59,943 bases of DNA, taken from an uncultured Methanobrevibacter sp. (GTDB taxonomy: Archaea; Methanobacteriota; Methanobacteria; Methanobacteriales; Methanobacteriaceae). The notes beneath the pieces are model-generated. The model was given only the letters and a program-made list of their open reading frames with translations, did not search any database and was not told the DNA's origin. This document shows, piece by piece, positions 1 through 8,713 of this stretch. The stretch is taken from contig NZ_CAMVEE010000009.1 of the NCBI RefSeq assembly GCF_947166415.1, positions 1 through 59,943 of the forward strand, read 5' to 3'. Position numbers and translations under genes: made by a program. Every line of letters begins with the position of its first letter. Position 1 is the first letter of the stretch.

Positions 1-330
1 TGTGAACTGTACTTTTATTGGTAACCATGCTAATACTGGTGGTGGTGCTATATGGAATGGTTTGATTATGGACTGTACTTTTATTAATAACTATGTAATT
101 AATGAACCTGATGGACCTCTGGGTGGGGCTATGTTTAAGGGTTCCGCTGTGAACTGTACTTTTATTGGTAACCATGCAGATGGAAGGGAGAGTTCTGGTG
201 GCGCTATGAGTGCTGGTTCTGCTGTGAACTGTACTTTTATTAATAATTCTGCAGAACGTGGTGGTGCTATAGGTGGTGCTTCTGCTGTGAACTGTGATTT
301 TTATGGTAACTCTGCAATTAGATATGGTGT
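1..330 (+). repeat. Near-identical tandem DNA repeats in adhesin beta-helix
   Basis: The phrase GTGAACTGTACTTTTATT occurs starting near bases 2, 149 and 226, with a diverged copy near 287. Copies are nearly identical at the DNA level, not just the protein level, which indicates recent expansion or gene conversion. Confidence 0.75.
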
Positions 331-1480
331 TATGCATGGTAATTCTGCGGATACTTGTGTTTGCAAAGATAACACTCCTAATGATTACGCTTCTTATGTA
401 ACTATCTATGGTCCTTCATTGTCTGTTGAGGATTACACTTCTTTTTATAATTCCGGTGATAAATTACTATTTAACCTATCAACACATAGCGGCATGAGGG
501 TGACCAATAGGAATATTACCATTGATATTTTCACATCCGATGGCTATTATTTTGGTACTTATTATTCATTGAGTGATGGTTGGGTTGTTCCTCTTGTCCC
601 TGGCAGATACATCGCGTCCTGCAAGGCCACAGATTTTGACATGGAACCGGTCACCGCAACTTTAACAATAAAGCCTGTAAATCTTACTGCCGCTTACACT
701 GTCAGCGCTTTGGATGACGGCTTTTCCGTCAATATCACTGTCAGCACAGATCCTGCAATCAACGATAATTTAACTGTCAGGTTCAACGGCAAGGAATATT
801 CTGTTGAAGCTATAAACGGCACTGCCAGCTTCACATCCGATAAAGTCTACTCCAATGACTACAACACGGAAATACTATATCCTGGTTCAGGATATTACAA
901 CATTAATGTTGCAGTCAAACCGACTAACGTGACACAGCTCAACAATTTCACCTATTACTACTACAATGATGACATGGGTTCTGATTCCGAAAAGGGAATC
1001 TCAAAAGTCCAAGTGGTCGATGCCGACGGCAATCCGATTAAAAATGGTGTTGTGACCATCACTTTCGGAGACATGTACAAGCTGAAAGTCAAAACAGGTT
1101 CAGACGGTGTGGCTGAGTTCACCAAGGCCTACATGCCAGGAACATACTCTGTATCCGTTCAATACGACAACAAAACAACCAAATTAGGCAACCTTGTCCT
1201 TAAAAGTGTTGTGAGCTTGCCTAAACTTTCAAAGGTCAGCAAATCAGCAAAAGCCACAACCATAAAAATCACACTGAAAGGAACCGGTCCAATCAAAGGC
1301 AAAACTGTCATTGTCACATTCATGAAAAAGCAATATACCATCAAAACAGACAAAAACGGTGTCGCACAATTCAAGGTGACCCAGAGTATGGTTTCAAAGC
1401 TCATTACAGGCAAAACCTATAAAATCAGAGCAACCTACAGAATGGACAGCGTAGCACAGGGCATACAAATACTCAAATAA
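2..1480 (+). CDS. Adhesin-like protein, C-terminal part (5' end outside window)
   Basis: The reading frame is open at the window edge, so this is the last 492 residues of a longer surface protein. Residues 1-120 are short repeats of the type NCTFIGNHA followed by Gly-Gly-Ala, the signature of polymorphic beta-helix (POMP/Chlamydia-like) repeats. From about residue 150 come three Ig-like beta-sandwich segments (about 150-230, 335-410 and 412-490), the last two with lines such as VTFMKKQYTIKTDKNGVAQF, typical of Methanobrevibacter adhesin-like proteins. No C-terminal membrane anchor is visible; such Ig domains may hold the protein to pseudomurein (inference). DNA style changes near base 480: upstream it is rich in GGT/GCT/TTT codons, downstream in AAC/ACC/TTC. 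A terminator hairpin follows the stop. Confidence 0.85.
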   Translation: MNCTFIGNHANTGGGAIWNGLIMDCTFINNYVINEPDGPLGGAMFKGSAVNCTFIGNHADGRESSGGAMSAGSAVNCTFINNSAERGGAIGGASAVNCDFYGNSAIRYGVMHGNSADTCVCKDNTPNDYASYVTIYGPSLSVEDYTSFYNSGDKLLFNLSTHSGMRVTNRNITIDIFTSDGYYFGTYYSLSDGWVVPLVPGRYIASCKATDFDMEPVTATLTIKPVNLTAAYTVSALDDGFSVNITVSTDPAINDNLTVRFNGKEYSVEAINGTASFTSDKVYSNDYNTEILYPGSGYYNINVAVKPTNVTQLNNFTYYYYNDDMGSDSEKGISKVQVVDADGNPIKNGVVTITFGDMYKLKVKTGSDGVAEFTKAYMPGTYSVSVQYDNKTTKLGNLVLKSVVSLPKLSKVSKSAKATTIKITLKGTGPIKGKTVIVTFMKKQYTIKTDKNGVAQFKVTQSMVSKLITGKTYKIRATYRMDSVAQGIQILK

Positions 1481-1490
1481 GACAAATTGT

Positions 1491-1536
1491 AAGTAACTCG
1501 CTTCGGCAGTTACTTTACCTTTTTTATTTTTTTTTA
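1491..1536 (+). terminator. Terminator after the first adhesin
   Basis: A perfect 8-bp inverted repeat (AAGTAACT at 1491-1498, AGTTACTT at 1508-1515) with a 9-base loop is followed by a T-rich tract at 1519-1536. The rest of the gap to 2040 is AT-rich, with one weak short ORF on the minus strand (1549-1662). Confidence 0.6.
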
Positions 1537-1548
1537 AAAACAAAACAG

Positions 1549-1662
1549 TCAAAATTCTCTTTTTTTATTTGAGTTCATTACCAATTTCTGAATGGAATAA
1601 TCTTTCACCATTCCTGCAGATTCATATGCCCTTGGAATTGCTGGAGCCATATTAAATTCCAT
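1549..1662 (-). other. Possible 37-residue ORF or gene remnant
   Basis: An ATG-initiated minus-strand frame encodes 37 residues with a balanced, protein-like composition (begins MEFNMAPAIPRAY) in a gap that is otherwise very AT-rich. No good ribosome site precedes it and I do not recognise the sequence. It could be the start of a decayed gene or chance. Confidence 0.25.
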
Positions 1663-2039
1663 GTTCAATCAATTATTTTTTCATTTTATAGAATTGAAAT
1701 CATTTATAAGATAAAATTTAAATAAATTGTTGCTTAATAGAATTTTTGAGGATTTAAGGAGGTTATCTTTTATTTTAAGTTAAATTTTGGACGAATTTAA
1801 AAAAGTTTATTTTGACACGTAAAATTGGAATAATCTGTAAATTAAATCAGGTATTTATCAAAAATATTCTGTGATGGATTGCTAATTCATAGATTTTTCA
1901 GCTAATTTATTTGGTTGTTCTTAAATTTTATCTGGTGATTTATTCTTTTTAAAGTTTTAACTAGGGTAAAAAGTTTAATTGCTGATTAATAGCTTTGGTT
2001 AATTAATAGTCGTTATTATCGTCCTCATTAGGTGATAAA

Positions 2040-5000
2040 ATGAAAAATACTAAGAAGATAGCTATTAATAAACATTTCTTTGCTTCAGCGCTTCTTATCA
2101 CTTTGATCTTTTTGGCATTTGGGATAAACGTTGATGATTCCTACGCTTTGGATTTAAATGAAAGTTGTGATGATGAGGAAATGGGATTGGATATTGAAGA
2201 TAAACTGGAAAATTCTCAAAACGAAGCGATGGAGGTTGAAAGTCAAAGTGATGAAGTTTTAAGAGCAGGACCCTATGTGCTGGATGGAGGTACTTTTGGC
2301 GACATTCAAAACGCTGTCGATAATGCTGAACCTGGAAGCAGAATTGTCTTAAACGGATATTTCTACCCAAGAACTACTGCCGATGAGATTACGGTAAATA
2401 AAGAATTAACGTTTGTTTCTACATCATCCGCAACTCTTGATGCAATGAATAAATGCAGAATCATTTCCCTTAATTCAGCATCTTCCGGTTCTTCAATCCA
2501 TAATATAAAATTCATAAATGGTTTTGGAGACTATGGGGGTGCAGTACTCATTAAATCAGACAATGTTGTAATAGATAACTGTACTTTTGATAAAAACCAT
2601 GTAACAAAAGGCGGCGGAGCAATCAAGGCTCCAAGCGATTATCTTGTTGGCATAAATACTGTTATCAAAAATTGCAAATTCACAAACAATTATGCTAAAG
2701 AGGCGGCAGGAGCTGTGAGTTTGCCGGGAAACAATTCCAAAATAATTAACTGCTCTTTCATTTCAAACAGAGCAATAAATAATGAGGGGATAGCGTTCGG
2801 AGGTGCGATTTCAATAGGAAGTGATGTTCCAAACTGTATAGGTTATGTTAGGAATTGTAGTTTCGTAAACAACTCCGCAACTTCTAAAGGCCATTCCCAT
2901 GGAGGTGCAGGGTGCATTAGGCATGGCATTCAATATATCGACTGTGAATTCATTAATAATGTTGCTGATGAAGGCGGTGCATTGACCTATCATGGATCAG
3001 GCGCAATTAGAAATTGCGTTTTCATCGGCAATTGCGCTAAGGAATTTGGGGGAGCATTATCCACAGGATTTCTATATAACAATACAATGGATTTGAATAT
3101 CAAAAATTGTGTTTTCAATGAAAATGAAGCTCCTTTAGGAGGTGCAGTCCAGCTGGTCGGAACAAACATCAAAATTGAAAAATCCAGTTTCAATGATAAT
3201 CATGCATTCAAGAATGGTGGTGCAGCTAATATGGAAGCATTGTCCGTTGTTTTAACAGACTGCAGTTTAAACGGAAACATTGCAGAAGTCGATGGGGGTG
3301 CTGTTTTTATAAATGGCGAAAATACTCTCATTTCCCATTCATCATTCATGAATAACAGTGCAATTCCGGATTACGACAAATATGATGAAGGATTAGGAGG
3401 CGCAGTTTATGTAAACAGTACAAATGCAACTATTCAGTCAAATACTTTTTTCTTTAACACAGCAAGAAACGGCAGTGCAGTCTATTATGACAAATCAGGT
3501 AAAAATCTGATATTGAAAAACAATACATTGTACCAGAATCAGGCATGGGTTTACCAATTGCCAATTTTTGCAGACAACATATATTATGAAGACAGTGAAA
3601 AGATTACCGTCATTATTCATGGAGGCAACAATATAGCAAAATATGGTGATTTGGCAGTATCTAATGCAGTTTATAATGCTGCTGATTGTTCAAGCATTGA
3701 AATTGATGGAGAATCTCCTATTGGAGGGGCAACAGACAGTGGTGTTTTATATCAGGATGACTGCGAGTATAATATTGAGATATTGTTGACAGTTGAAAGG
3801 GATGATGGAACTGTAGTCTACAACGGGTCTATGAATTCAACTTATTTGGGTGAAATTTCACAGGAATTCCATAACTTGCAGCCTGGAAAATACTATGTAA
3901 CTGCCAGACATTACGAAGACACATACTATAAAGGAATTACCAATAGGACAATGTTTGTTGTCAGTCCGAAAGTTGACAATAAAGTTCTAAAAACAACCAA
4001 ATCCAAATCAGTCAATTTTGAGGACATTGTTGTCTGGACCTTAAACATCACTAACAACGGTCCGAACAATGCTACAGGAGTAGTTGTAACTGACGTGTTG
4101 CCGGAAGGACTGGTTTGGTTTGATGATGACAGCAATGGAACATATGATCCTGAAACCGGAATTTTATATATCGGTGATTTGGAGATTGGAAAAAGCGTAG
4201 TTGTAAACATCATAACTATTGTTAACAAGACTGAAGAATTGGTAAACAAGGTTAATATCACTTCTAATGAGTTTGATTACAATTTGACCAATAACCATGA
4301 TGAGGAAAACATATCTGTTCCTCCTGCATGTGATTTGGAAGTCATAAAATCAGTCAACAGTTCAAATCCAAAATTTTCCGATTTGATAACCTGGACAATT
4401 GTCGTTAAAAATAACGGTCCTGATGTTGCAAGTGAGGTAATCCTTGAAGATATCATTCCAAAAGGATTGATTTGGGTTGATGACACAGGAAAGGGCAAAT
4501 ATGACCATTATACAGGCAATTGGACAATAGGAGCATTGAATCCTAATGATTCAATTCAATTGCAAATCATCACTCGTGTCAATGTAACTGGCCTAATACA
4601 AAACAATGCATCTGTCACATCCAAGGAATTTGACTATGATTTGTCAAACAACAAGGATAACGAAAGCGTGTATGTTGAAAAAACAGCAGATGTATTGATT
4701 ATCAAGATGATCAACAATACAAAACCGAACTATGGTGATACAGTTAAATGGACCTTGATAGCTAAGAACAACGGTCCTGATAATGCAACAGACATTTATA
4801 TTCGTGACAGCATGCCGGAAGGATTAATGGTACTAAATTCTACTGCAAGCAAAGGAGTTTATGATAATGGAGTTTGGGCTTTTTGCTGTTTGAAAAATGG
4901 TGAGGTTGCAACTTTGGAAATTCTCTGCAAAGTAATTAAAACAGGTAACTTCACTAATTTCGCATCAATTAATGCCAGTGAAGTCGACCCTAACCTTACC

Positions 5001-6299
5001 AACAACCAAGACAATGAATCCATTCAGGTTCCGTTAACAGTGGATATAGAGGTTATCAAGGGGGTCAATGATAAAAATCCGTCATTCGGTGAAATCATAA
5101 CATGGCTCATATCTGTTAAAAATAATGGTCCTGACGATGCAACCAATGTCGTATTGTACGATGTTTTGGATGAGGGGTTGATATTCAAGAGTTACATGAG
5201 CAGTACTGGTGAGTATCTAAACAATAAGTGGATTATTGGGAATTTGGATTCCAGTCATGTTGAATATTTAAATATCTCATGCGAAGTCAGCAAACTTGGA
5301 ATTATCTCCAATGAAGCATATGCAAATTCCTCTGAATTCGATATCAACATGTCAAATAACAAGGACAGCGAATCTCTTAGTTCAGTTCCAATAGTTGACC
5401 TGTCAATACTCAAATTGGTAAACAATTCTAATCCAAATTATGGGGATTTGGTCAAATGGACATTGATTGTTTTAAACAACGGTCCTAATAACGCCACAAA
5501 TGTAATTGTTAAGGATACTCTGCCAAAAGGATTGGATTTAGTCAAATCCAGCGAAATGCTTTTGGGAGGATGTTTCAGCATTGATAAGCTGCAGGCCAAT
5601 CAAACCAAAAAGATTGAGATTATCTGTAAGGTTGTTTCAACAGGCACATTTAAAAATGTTGCAAGTGTCAAATGCGATGAACCAGATTCTAATCCGGACA
5701 ATAACCATGCGGAAAGTACAATAAATGTTAATCCTGCTTGTGATTTGTCAATTACAAAAACAGTTTCCAGGTATCATTATGCAGTAGGAGACATCATCAG
5801 ATACACTGTTAAAGTTGCAAACAATGGTCCGAATAGCGCTAGAAATGTCAGGGTATCCGAAATTTTTGATGAAAATCTGTTGGATTTGAAGTCAGTCAAA
5901 GCCACTAAAGGCAGTTACAGCAGATCAAATCATGTCTGGTCCATTCCTTCATTGGATAATGGTAAATTTGCCGTATTGTACATTAAAGCATTGGCATTAT
6001 GTGCGGGAACTGTAAAAAACATGGTGTCTGTTGTCTCAGATACTTTTGATTTCAACAAAAGCAACAATGCCTATAAGGTAGTTGTGGATGTTGACAAAAT
6101 TGATAAAATCATCAAAAAACCCGTTAAAAAAGAGTTTGAATCAAAAATTCAGAAAAGTTTCACTAAAAACAAGGAACTAATAAAAATCAGTAATGCATTG
6201 TCTAAAAAGGAAAGTACAGGCAATCCTTTAGCGATTTTACTCTCATCAATGGTTTTTTCAATGATGTTTTTTGCGGCAAATATCTCAAAGAAAAGATGA
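2040..6299 (+). CDS. Large adhesin-like protein: beta-helix plus six DUF11 repeats
   Basis: This 1419-residue secreted protein starts at an ATG after a GGTGA ribosome site. Residues 1-37 are a signal peptide (basic start, hydrophobic core, cleavage near SYA). Residues about 75-510 form a right-handed beta-helix built from Asn-Cys-x-Phe-x-x-Asn and Gly-Gly-Ala turns. Six DUF11 repeats of about 118 residues follow, starting near residues 645, 763, 882, 1001, 1119 and 1234, each with a motif like WTLNITNNGP and a PEGL turn. A Lys-rich spacer leads to a C-terminal membrane helix (about 1395-1415) ending in KKR, so the protein is probably membrane-anchored and spans the pseudomurein wall. A ligand cannot be inferred; adhesion to partner cells or host surfaces is the usual proposal for the family. 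Confidence 0.88.
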   Translation: MKNTKKIAINKHFFASALLITLIFLAFGINVDDSYALDLNESCDDEEMGLDIEDKLENSQNEAMEVESQSDEVLRAGPYVLDGGTFGDIQNAVDNAEPGSRIVLNGYFYPRTTADEITVNKELTFVSTSSATLDAMNKCRIISLNSASSGSSIHNIKFINGFGDYGGAVLIKSDNVVIDNCTFDKNHVTKGGGAIKAPSDYLVGINTVIKNCKFTNNYAKEAAGAVSLPGNNSKIINCSFISNRAINNEGIAFGGAISIGSDVPNCIGYVRNCSFVNNSATSKGHSHGGAGCIRHGIQYIDCEFINNVADEGGALTYHGSGAIRNCVFIGNCAKEFGGALSTGFLYNNTMDLNIKNCVFNENEAPLGGAVQLVGTNIKIEKSSFNDNHAFKNGGAANMEALSVVLTDCSLNGNIAEVDGGAVFINGENTLISHSSFMNNSAIPDYDKYDEGLGGAVYVNSTNATIQSNTFFFNTARNGSAVYYDKSGKNLILKNNTLYQNQAWVYQLPIFADNIYYEDSEKITVIIHGGNNIAKYGDLAVSNAVYNAADCSSIEIDGESPIGGATDSGVLYQDDCEYNIEILLTVERDDGTVVYNGSMNSTYLGEISQEFHNLQPGKYYVTARHYEDTYYKGITNRTMFVVSPKVDNKVLKTTKSKSVNFEDIVVWTLNITNNGPNNATGVVVTDVLPEGLVWFDDDSNGTYDPETGILYIGDLEIGKSVVVNIITIVNKTEELVNKVNITSNEFDYNLTNNHDEENISVPPACDLEVIKSVNSSNPKFSDLITWTIVVKNNGPDVASEVILEDIIPKGLIWVDDTGKGKYDHYTGNWTIGALNPNDSIQLQIITRVNVTGLIQNNASVTSKEFDYDLSNNKDNESVYVEKTADVLIIKMINNTKPNYGDTVKWTLIAKNNGPDNATDIYIRDSMPEGLMVLNSTASKGVYDNGVWAFCCLKNGEVATLEILCKVIKTGNFTNFASINASEVDPNLTNNQDNESIQVPLTVDIEVIKGVNDKNPSFGEIITWLISVKNNGPDDATNVVLYDVLDEGLIFKSYMSSTGEYLNNKWIIGNLDSSHVEYLNISCEVSKLGIISNEAYANSSEFDINMSNNKDSESLSSVPIVDLSILKLVNNSNPNYGDLVKWTLIVLNNGPNNATNVIVKDTLPKGLDLVKSSEMLLGGCFSIDKLQANQTKKIEIICKVVSTGTFKNVASVKCDEPDSNPDNNHAESTINVNPACDLSITKTVSRYHYAVGDIIRYTVKVANNGPNSARNVRVSEIFDENLLDLKSVKATKGSYSRSNHVWSIPSLDNGKFAVLYIKALALCAGTVKNMVSVVSDTFDFNKSNNAYKVVVDVDKIDKIIKKPVKKEFESKIQKSFTKNKELIKISNALSKKESTGNPLAILLSSMVFSMMFFAANISKKR

Positions 6300-6303
6300 T
6301 TTT

Positions 6304-6345
6304 AAGTAGCTTTCATGCTACTTCTTTTTATTTTTTTAAAACGAT
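6304..6345 (+). terminator. Terminator after the DUF11 adhesin
   Basis: AAGTAGC (6304-6310) pairs with GCTACTT (6317-6323), loop TTTCAT, followed by a T-rich run. Confidence 0.6.
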
Positions 6346-6447
6346 TTTTCAAAATTTTACAAGTATCAAAATTATTACTTTTCCGTATGATTATTTTAAT
6401 ACTTGCATATAAAAACACTCAAATTATGCTTCAATTCTCTAAAATAA

Positions 6448-6567
6448 ACAATACCTTTATATAGAACTTCCAACAAATATTTGTTTAGATATTGATGTAT
6501 TGGTAATTTTTTGTAAAAAATTGCAGATAGAGTCAATATTATTCAATTAACCAAAAGGAGTGATTTC
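6448..6567 (+). promoter_or_regulatory. Promoter and leader of the 6568 gene
   Basis: A consensus archaeal TATA element (CCTTTATATAG, about 6450-6460) lies about 110 bases before the gene, giving a leader of roughly 80 bases. The ribosome site AAAGGAGTGAT directly before the ATG is nearly full-length, suggesting strong translation. Confidence 0.5.
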
Positions 6568-6996
6568 ATGTCTGAAGAAGAAATGATTGAAGAATTTGAT
6601 GAAGAAGATGACGAAAAATTACCTTTCGCTAAAGCTGAAGTTGTTCGTCTCATGAAAGAAAATCTTGATGATGACAAAATGATCAGGGAAAGAGTAAAAG
6701 TAGAAATGAACAAGTTCTTAGGTGACGTTTTAAAAAATGTATGTAAACAATTAAACGATTATCCCTACACTACCATCGAATACGAAATGCTCAAGGAATC
6801 TACTTACCCATACACCAACATCGAAAGGATTAATCAAGAAAAAGAAAGAATTTTATTGCATTTAGAAGCTATTAAAGCAGACTGTAACGCATTAGCTATG
6901 GATGTTCAAAAAACCTTAAAATTAAAAGACGTTGTTGAAGAAGACACATTCACCAGTTTTTCAGCAAGTCTTGATGAAGAACCAGAAGAAGAATAA
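6568..6996 (+). CDS. Acidic protein with probable histone fold and C-terminal coiled coil
   Basis: This 142-residue protein is not one I know by name. Residues 1-17 and 132-142 are almost all Glu/Asp. Residues 18-78 read like a histone fold: [12 protein letters not shown] matches helix 1 of archaeal histones (LPIAPIGRII type), residues 37-65 would be the long helix 2, and [12 protein letters not shown] a short helix 3. The DNA-binding Arg-Lys-Thr of loop 2 is replaced by YPYTT. Residues 84-118 form a long amphipathic helix, probably a coiled coil. Inference: a non-canonical histone-fold or NF-YB-like dimerising protein that may not bind DNA in the usual way. It is monocistronic with a strong promoter and ribosome site. 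The alternative is an unrelated helical protein. Confidence 0.6.
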   Translation: MSEEEMIEEFDEEDDEKLPFAKAEVVRLMKENLDDDKMIRERVKVEMNKFLGDVLKNVCKQLNDYPYTTIEYEMLKESTYPYTNIERINQEKERILLHLEAIKADCNALAMDVQKTLKLKDVVEEDTFTSFSASLDEEPEEE

Positions 6997-7004
6997 TCTT
7001 CTTC

Positions 7005-7586
7005 TTAATCATCTTCTATTTCATAGAAGCCTGTTTTTAATTCACGCAATTCCTCTTTAGGAATTTCGCTTATTTTTACATTTTCACTTACCACATTGCT
7101 TTGTCCGAACGGGTCAAGTATGATTAGTGTGGCGGTGCCGTTTCCTTTTTTTAACTCTAGAAGATGTTCAAGTGCTTTTTTGGCATTGACTTGGGACTGC
7201 TCGTCCTCGAACAGATTCAATGCTTTTTTAACCGCATCTTCAAAGCGTGTTAGAATCCCTTCGATATTTGTCACATAACCTTCTGATTTTGGTCCTGGCT
7301 CCACCTTGACGCCCACTTCAGGTATGATGACTGTTGCGGATTGGGATCTTACAACCCTTACAGACAAGTTATTCTTGTTGATTTCAATAGTGTATTTTGC
7401 AGGATCGTTCTGTTCCAAAGCTATGACATCGCTGTGCTTAAATCCGCAAGAAGGGCACTGTATTGTTGTTTCTAAAACTTTACCGAAGTGCGGTATTTCA
7501 ATTTCATTCATTATTGATTTAGCTACACCTTCAATGGAACATGCAGGACATTTAATAATCATTTCAGCAATTTTTCCTTCATTCAT
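7005..7586 (-). CDS. ZPR1-type zinc-ribbon protein
   Basis: The 193-residue product has the ZPR1 zinc finger: Cys13-x2-Cys16 and Cys44-x2-Cys47 around a segment with the family pattern IPHFGKVLETT, then CPSCGFKHSDVI. The C-terminal half has the companion beta-rich domain with EGILTRF. Eukaryotic ZPR1 works with eEF1A; the archaeal single-copy form (half the eukaryotic tandem protein) is of unknown role, perhaps also in elongation-factor folding (inference). The ATG overlaps the end of the upstream kinase gene by 8 bases, so the two are translationally coupled. It ends 8 bases from the convergent gene at 6568-6996. Confidence 0.8.
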   Translation of the reverse strand: MNEGKIAEMIIKCPACSIEGVAKSIMNEIEIPHFGKVLETTIQCPSCGFKHSDVIALEQNDPAKYTIEINKNNLSVRVVRSQSATVIIPEVGVKVEPGPKSEGYVTNIEGILTRFEDAVKKALNLFEDEQSQVNAKKALEHLLELKKGNGTATLIILDPFGQSNVVSENVKISEIPKEELRELKTGFYEIEDD

Positions 7587-8523
7587 TTAAAACATACCCT
7601 TTCTCGTTCAATTCTTTAATAATATTGTCTAATTTCTCTTGGTTTGGAGCACAGATAACAGTATCCCTATAATCTGAGAGTTCATATAATTTGATCAGGT
7701 GCTCTTTTTTCTCTTGATTTTCATTAATCTTTTCAATAAATTTCGCGGCGGAATTTATATCCGAAATATTGATGTTTCTAACAAGAGGTTCCTTGAAACC
7801 TGGAATTTTATAGGTTATCTTTTCAATTGTGCCTTTATTTTCATTAATGATAATGTTTATCACATCTTCAAGCTCATCCACACTGTTAATCAGTTTGAGG
7901 GAGCTTGATGCCTTGTTGATTTTTGCCAGAATTATATCCAATGTTTTATCTATTGTTTGCGTGTTGACAATATCCACATCATTATTTTCAGCCTGTTTCA
8001 AAAGGTGATCATGTATGATTCTGTTTTCTTTAAAGAAATCAAGCTGTTTTCCACCTCTATGGATTTGGACGGCTCTTTTTACAAATCTCTCTTTGTGTGA
8101 TTCCTCATCGGAGCTCAATATGAAGAAAAATATGTTTGCATATTCCTCAAACTGCTCCGTATCAATCAGTCCCGGAACCAAATGAACACCTTCGATAATG
8201 ATGTCGTCGTAGTCTGTAATTGCCCTTTGGATTACCTTTTCGAGGGCTGGAATTACATAAGAAGCATGTTCATCAAAACCTGCTGAAACCAAATCGTCAT
8301 AATCTTTGTAGCGAGCCTTATTCCGCAAATGTTTATATGCGTCATAGGATGAGCAGTGAAGTGCGGGAGCATATTCTTTTCTTATTATTCCGCGAATAAC
8401 AGCCCTTATGAAATCGCTTTCAATCAAGTGTTTTATGTTTAATTGCTTAGCAAGTTCTGCAGCTATTGTTGATTTTCCTATTCCTGAGGCACTACCAATC
8501 AAAATTACATAAGGTTTTTTCAT
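7579..8523 (-). CDS. pgk2: 2-phosphoglycerate kinase
   Basis: This 314-residue kinase makes 2,3-bisphosphoglycerate from 2-phosphoglycerate, the first step to cyclic 2,3-diphosphoglycerate, a solute and phosphate store of Methanobacteriales. It has a P-loop at residues 10-19 (GSASGIGKST) followed by the family line KHLIESDFIRAVIRGII, and DDIIIEGVHLVPGL as the Walker-B region near residue 110. The C-terminal 100 residues are a small alpha/beta extension; I see no N-terminal ATP-cone as some homologues have. The product starts with MKKPYVILIG. The cyclase gene for the second step is not in the window. Downstream it overlaps the ZPR1 gene. Confidence 0.85.
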   Translation of the reverse strand: MKKPYVILIGSASGIGKSTIAAELAKQLNIKHLIESDFIRAVIRGIIRKEYAPALHCSSYDAYKHLRNKARYKDYDDLVSAGFDEHASYVIPALEKVIQRAITDYDDIIIEGVHLVPGLIDTEQFEEYANIFFFILSSDEESHKERFVKRAVQIHRGGKQLDFFKENRIIHDHLLKQAENNDVDIVNTQTIDKTLDIILAKINKASSSLKLINSVDELEDVINIIINENKGTIEKITYKIPGFKEPLVRNINISDINSAAKFIEKINENQEKKEHLIKLYELSDYRDTVICAPNQEKLDNIIKELNEKGYVLNE

Positions 8524-8713
8524 GCTAAAATCTCCAAAGCATTGTTTTTCTTCATGTTATATTTATGAATTTTGCCACTTAAAACATTTACATTTATTAA
8601 TATGAAAAATTATATTTAATAATATAATATTATTTTTAATGATTTTTTTCAAAAATAGTAGGATAATAAATTATGGGGATAATTATAAATTATAAGTTAT
8701 AGGGGTGAAATTG

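Noticed and set aside
1159..1413. 84-residue minus-strand frame opposite the first adhesin
   Set aside because: Lies inside a clearly coding frame with matched codon style; composition is hydrophobic and typical for an antisense shadow.
2098..2370. 90-residue minus-strand frame under the DUF11 adhesin
   Set aside because: Shadow of the signal peptide region; His/Phe/Arg-rich composition and no start signal.
3926..4261. 111-residue minus-strand frame under the adhesin
   Set aside because: Shadow of the first DUF11 repeat; repeated structure explains the length.
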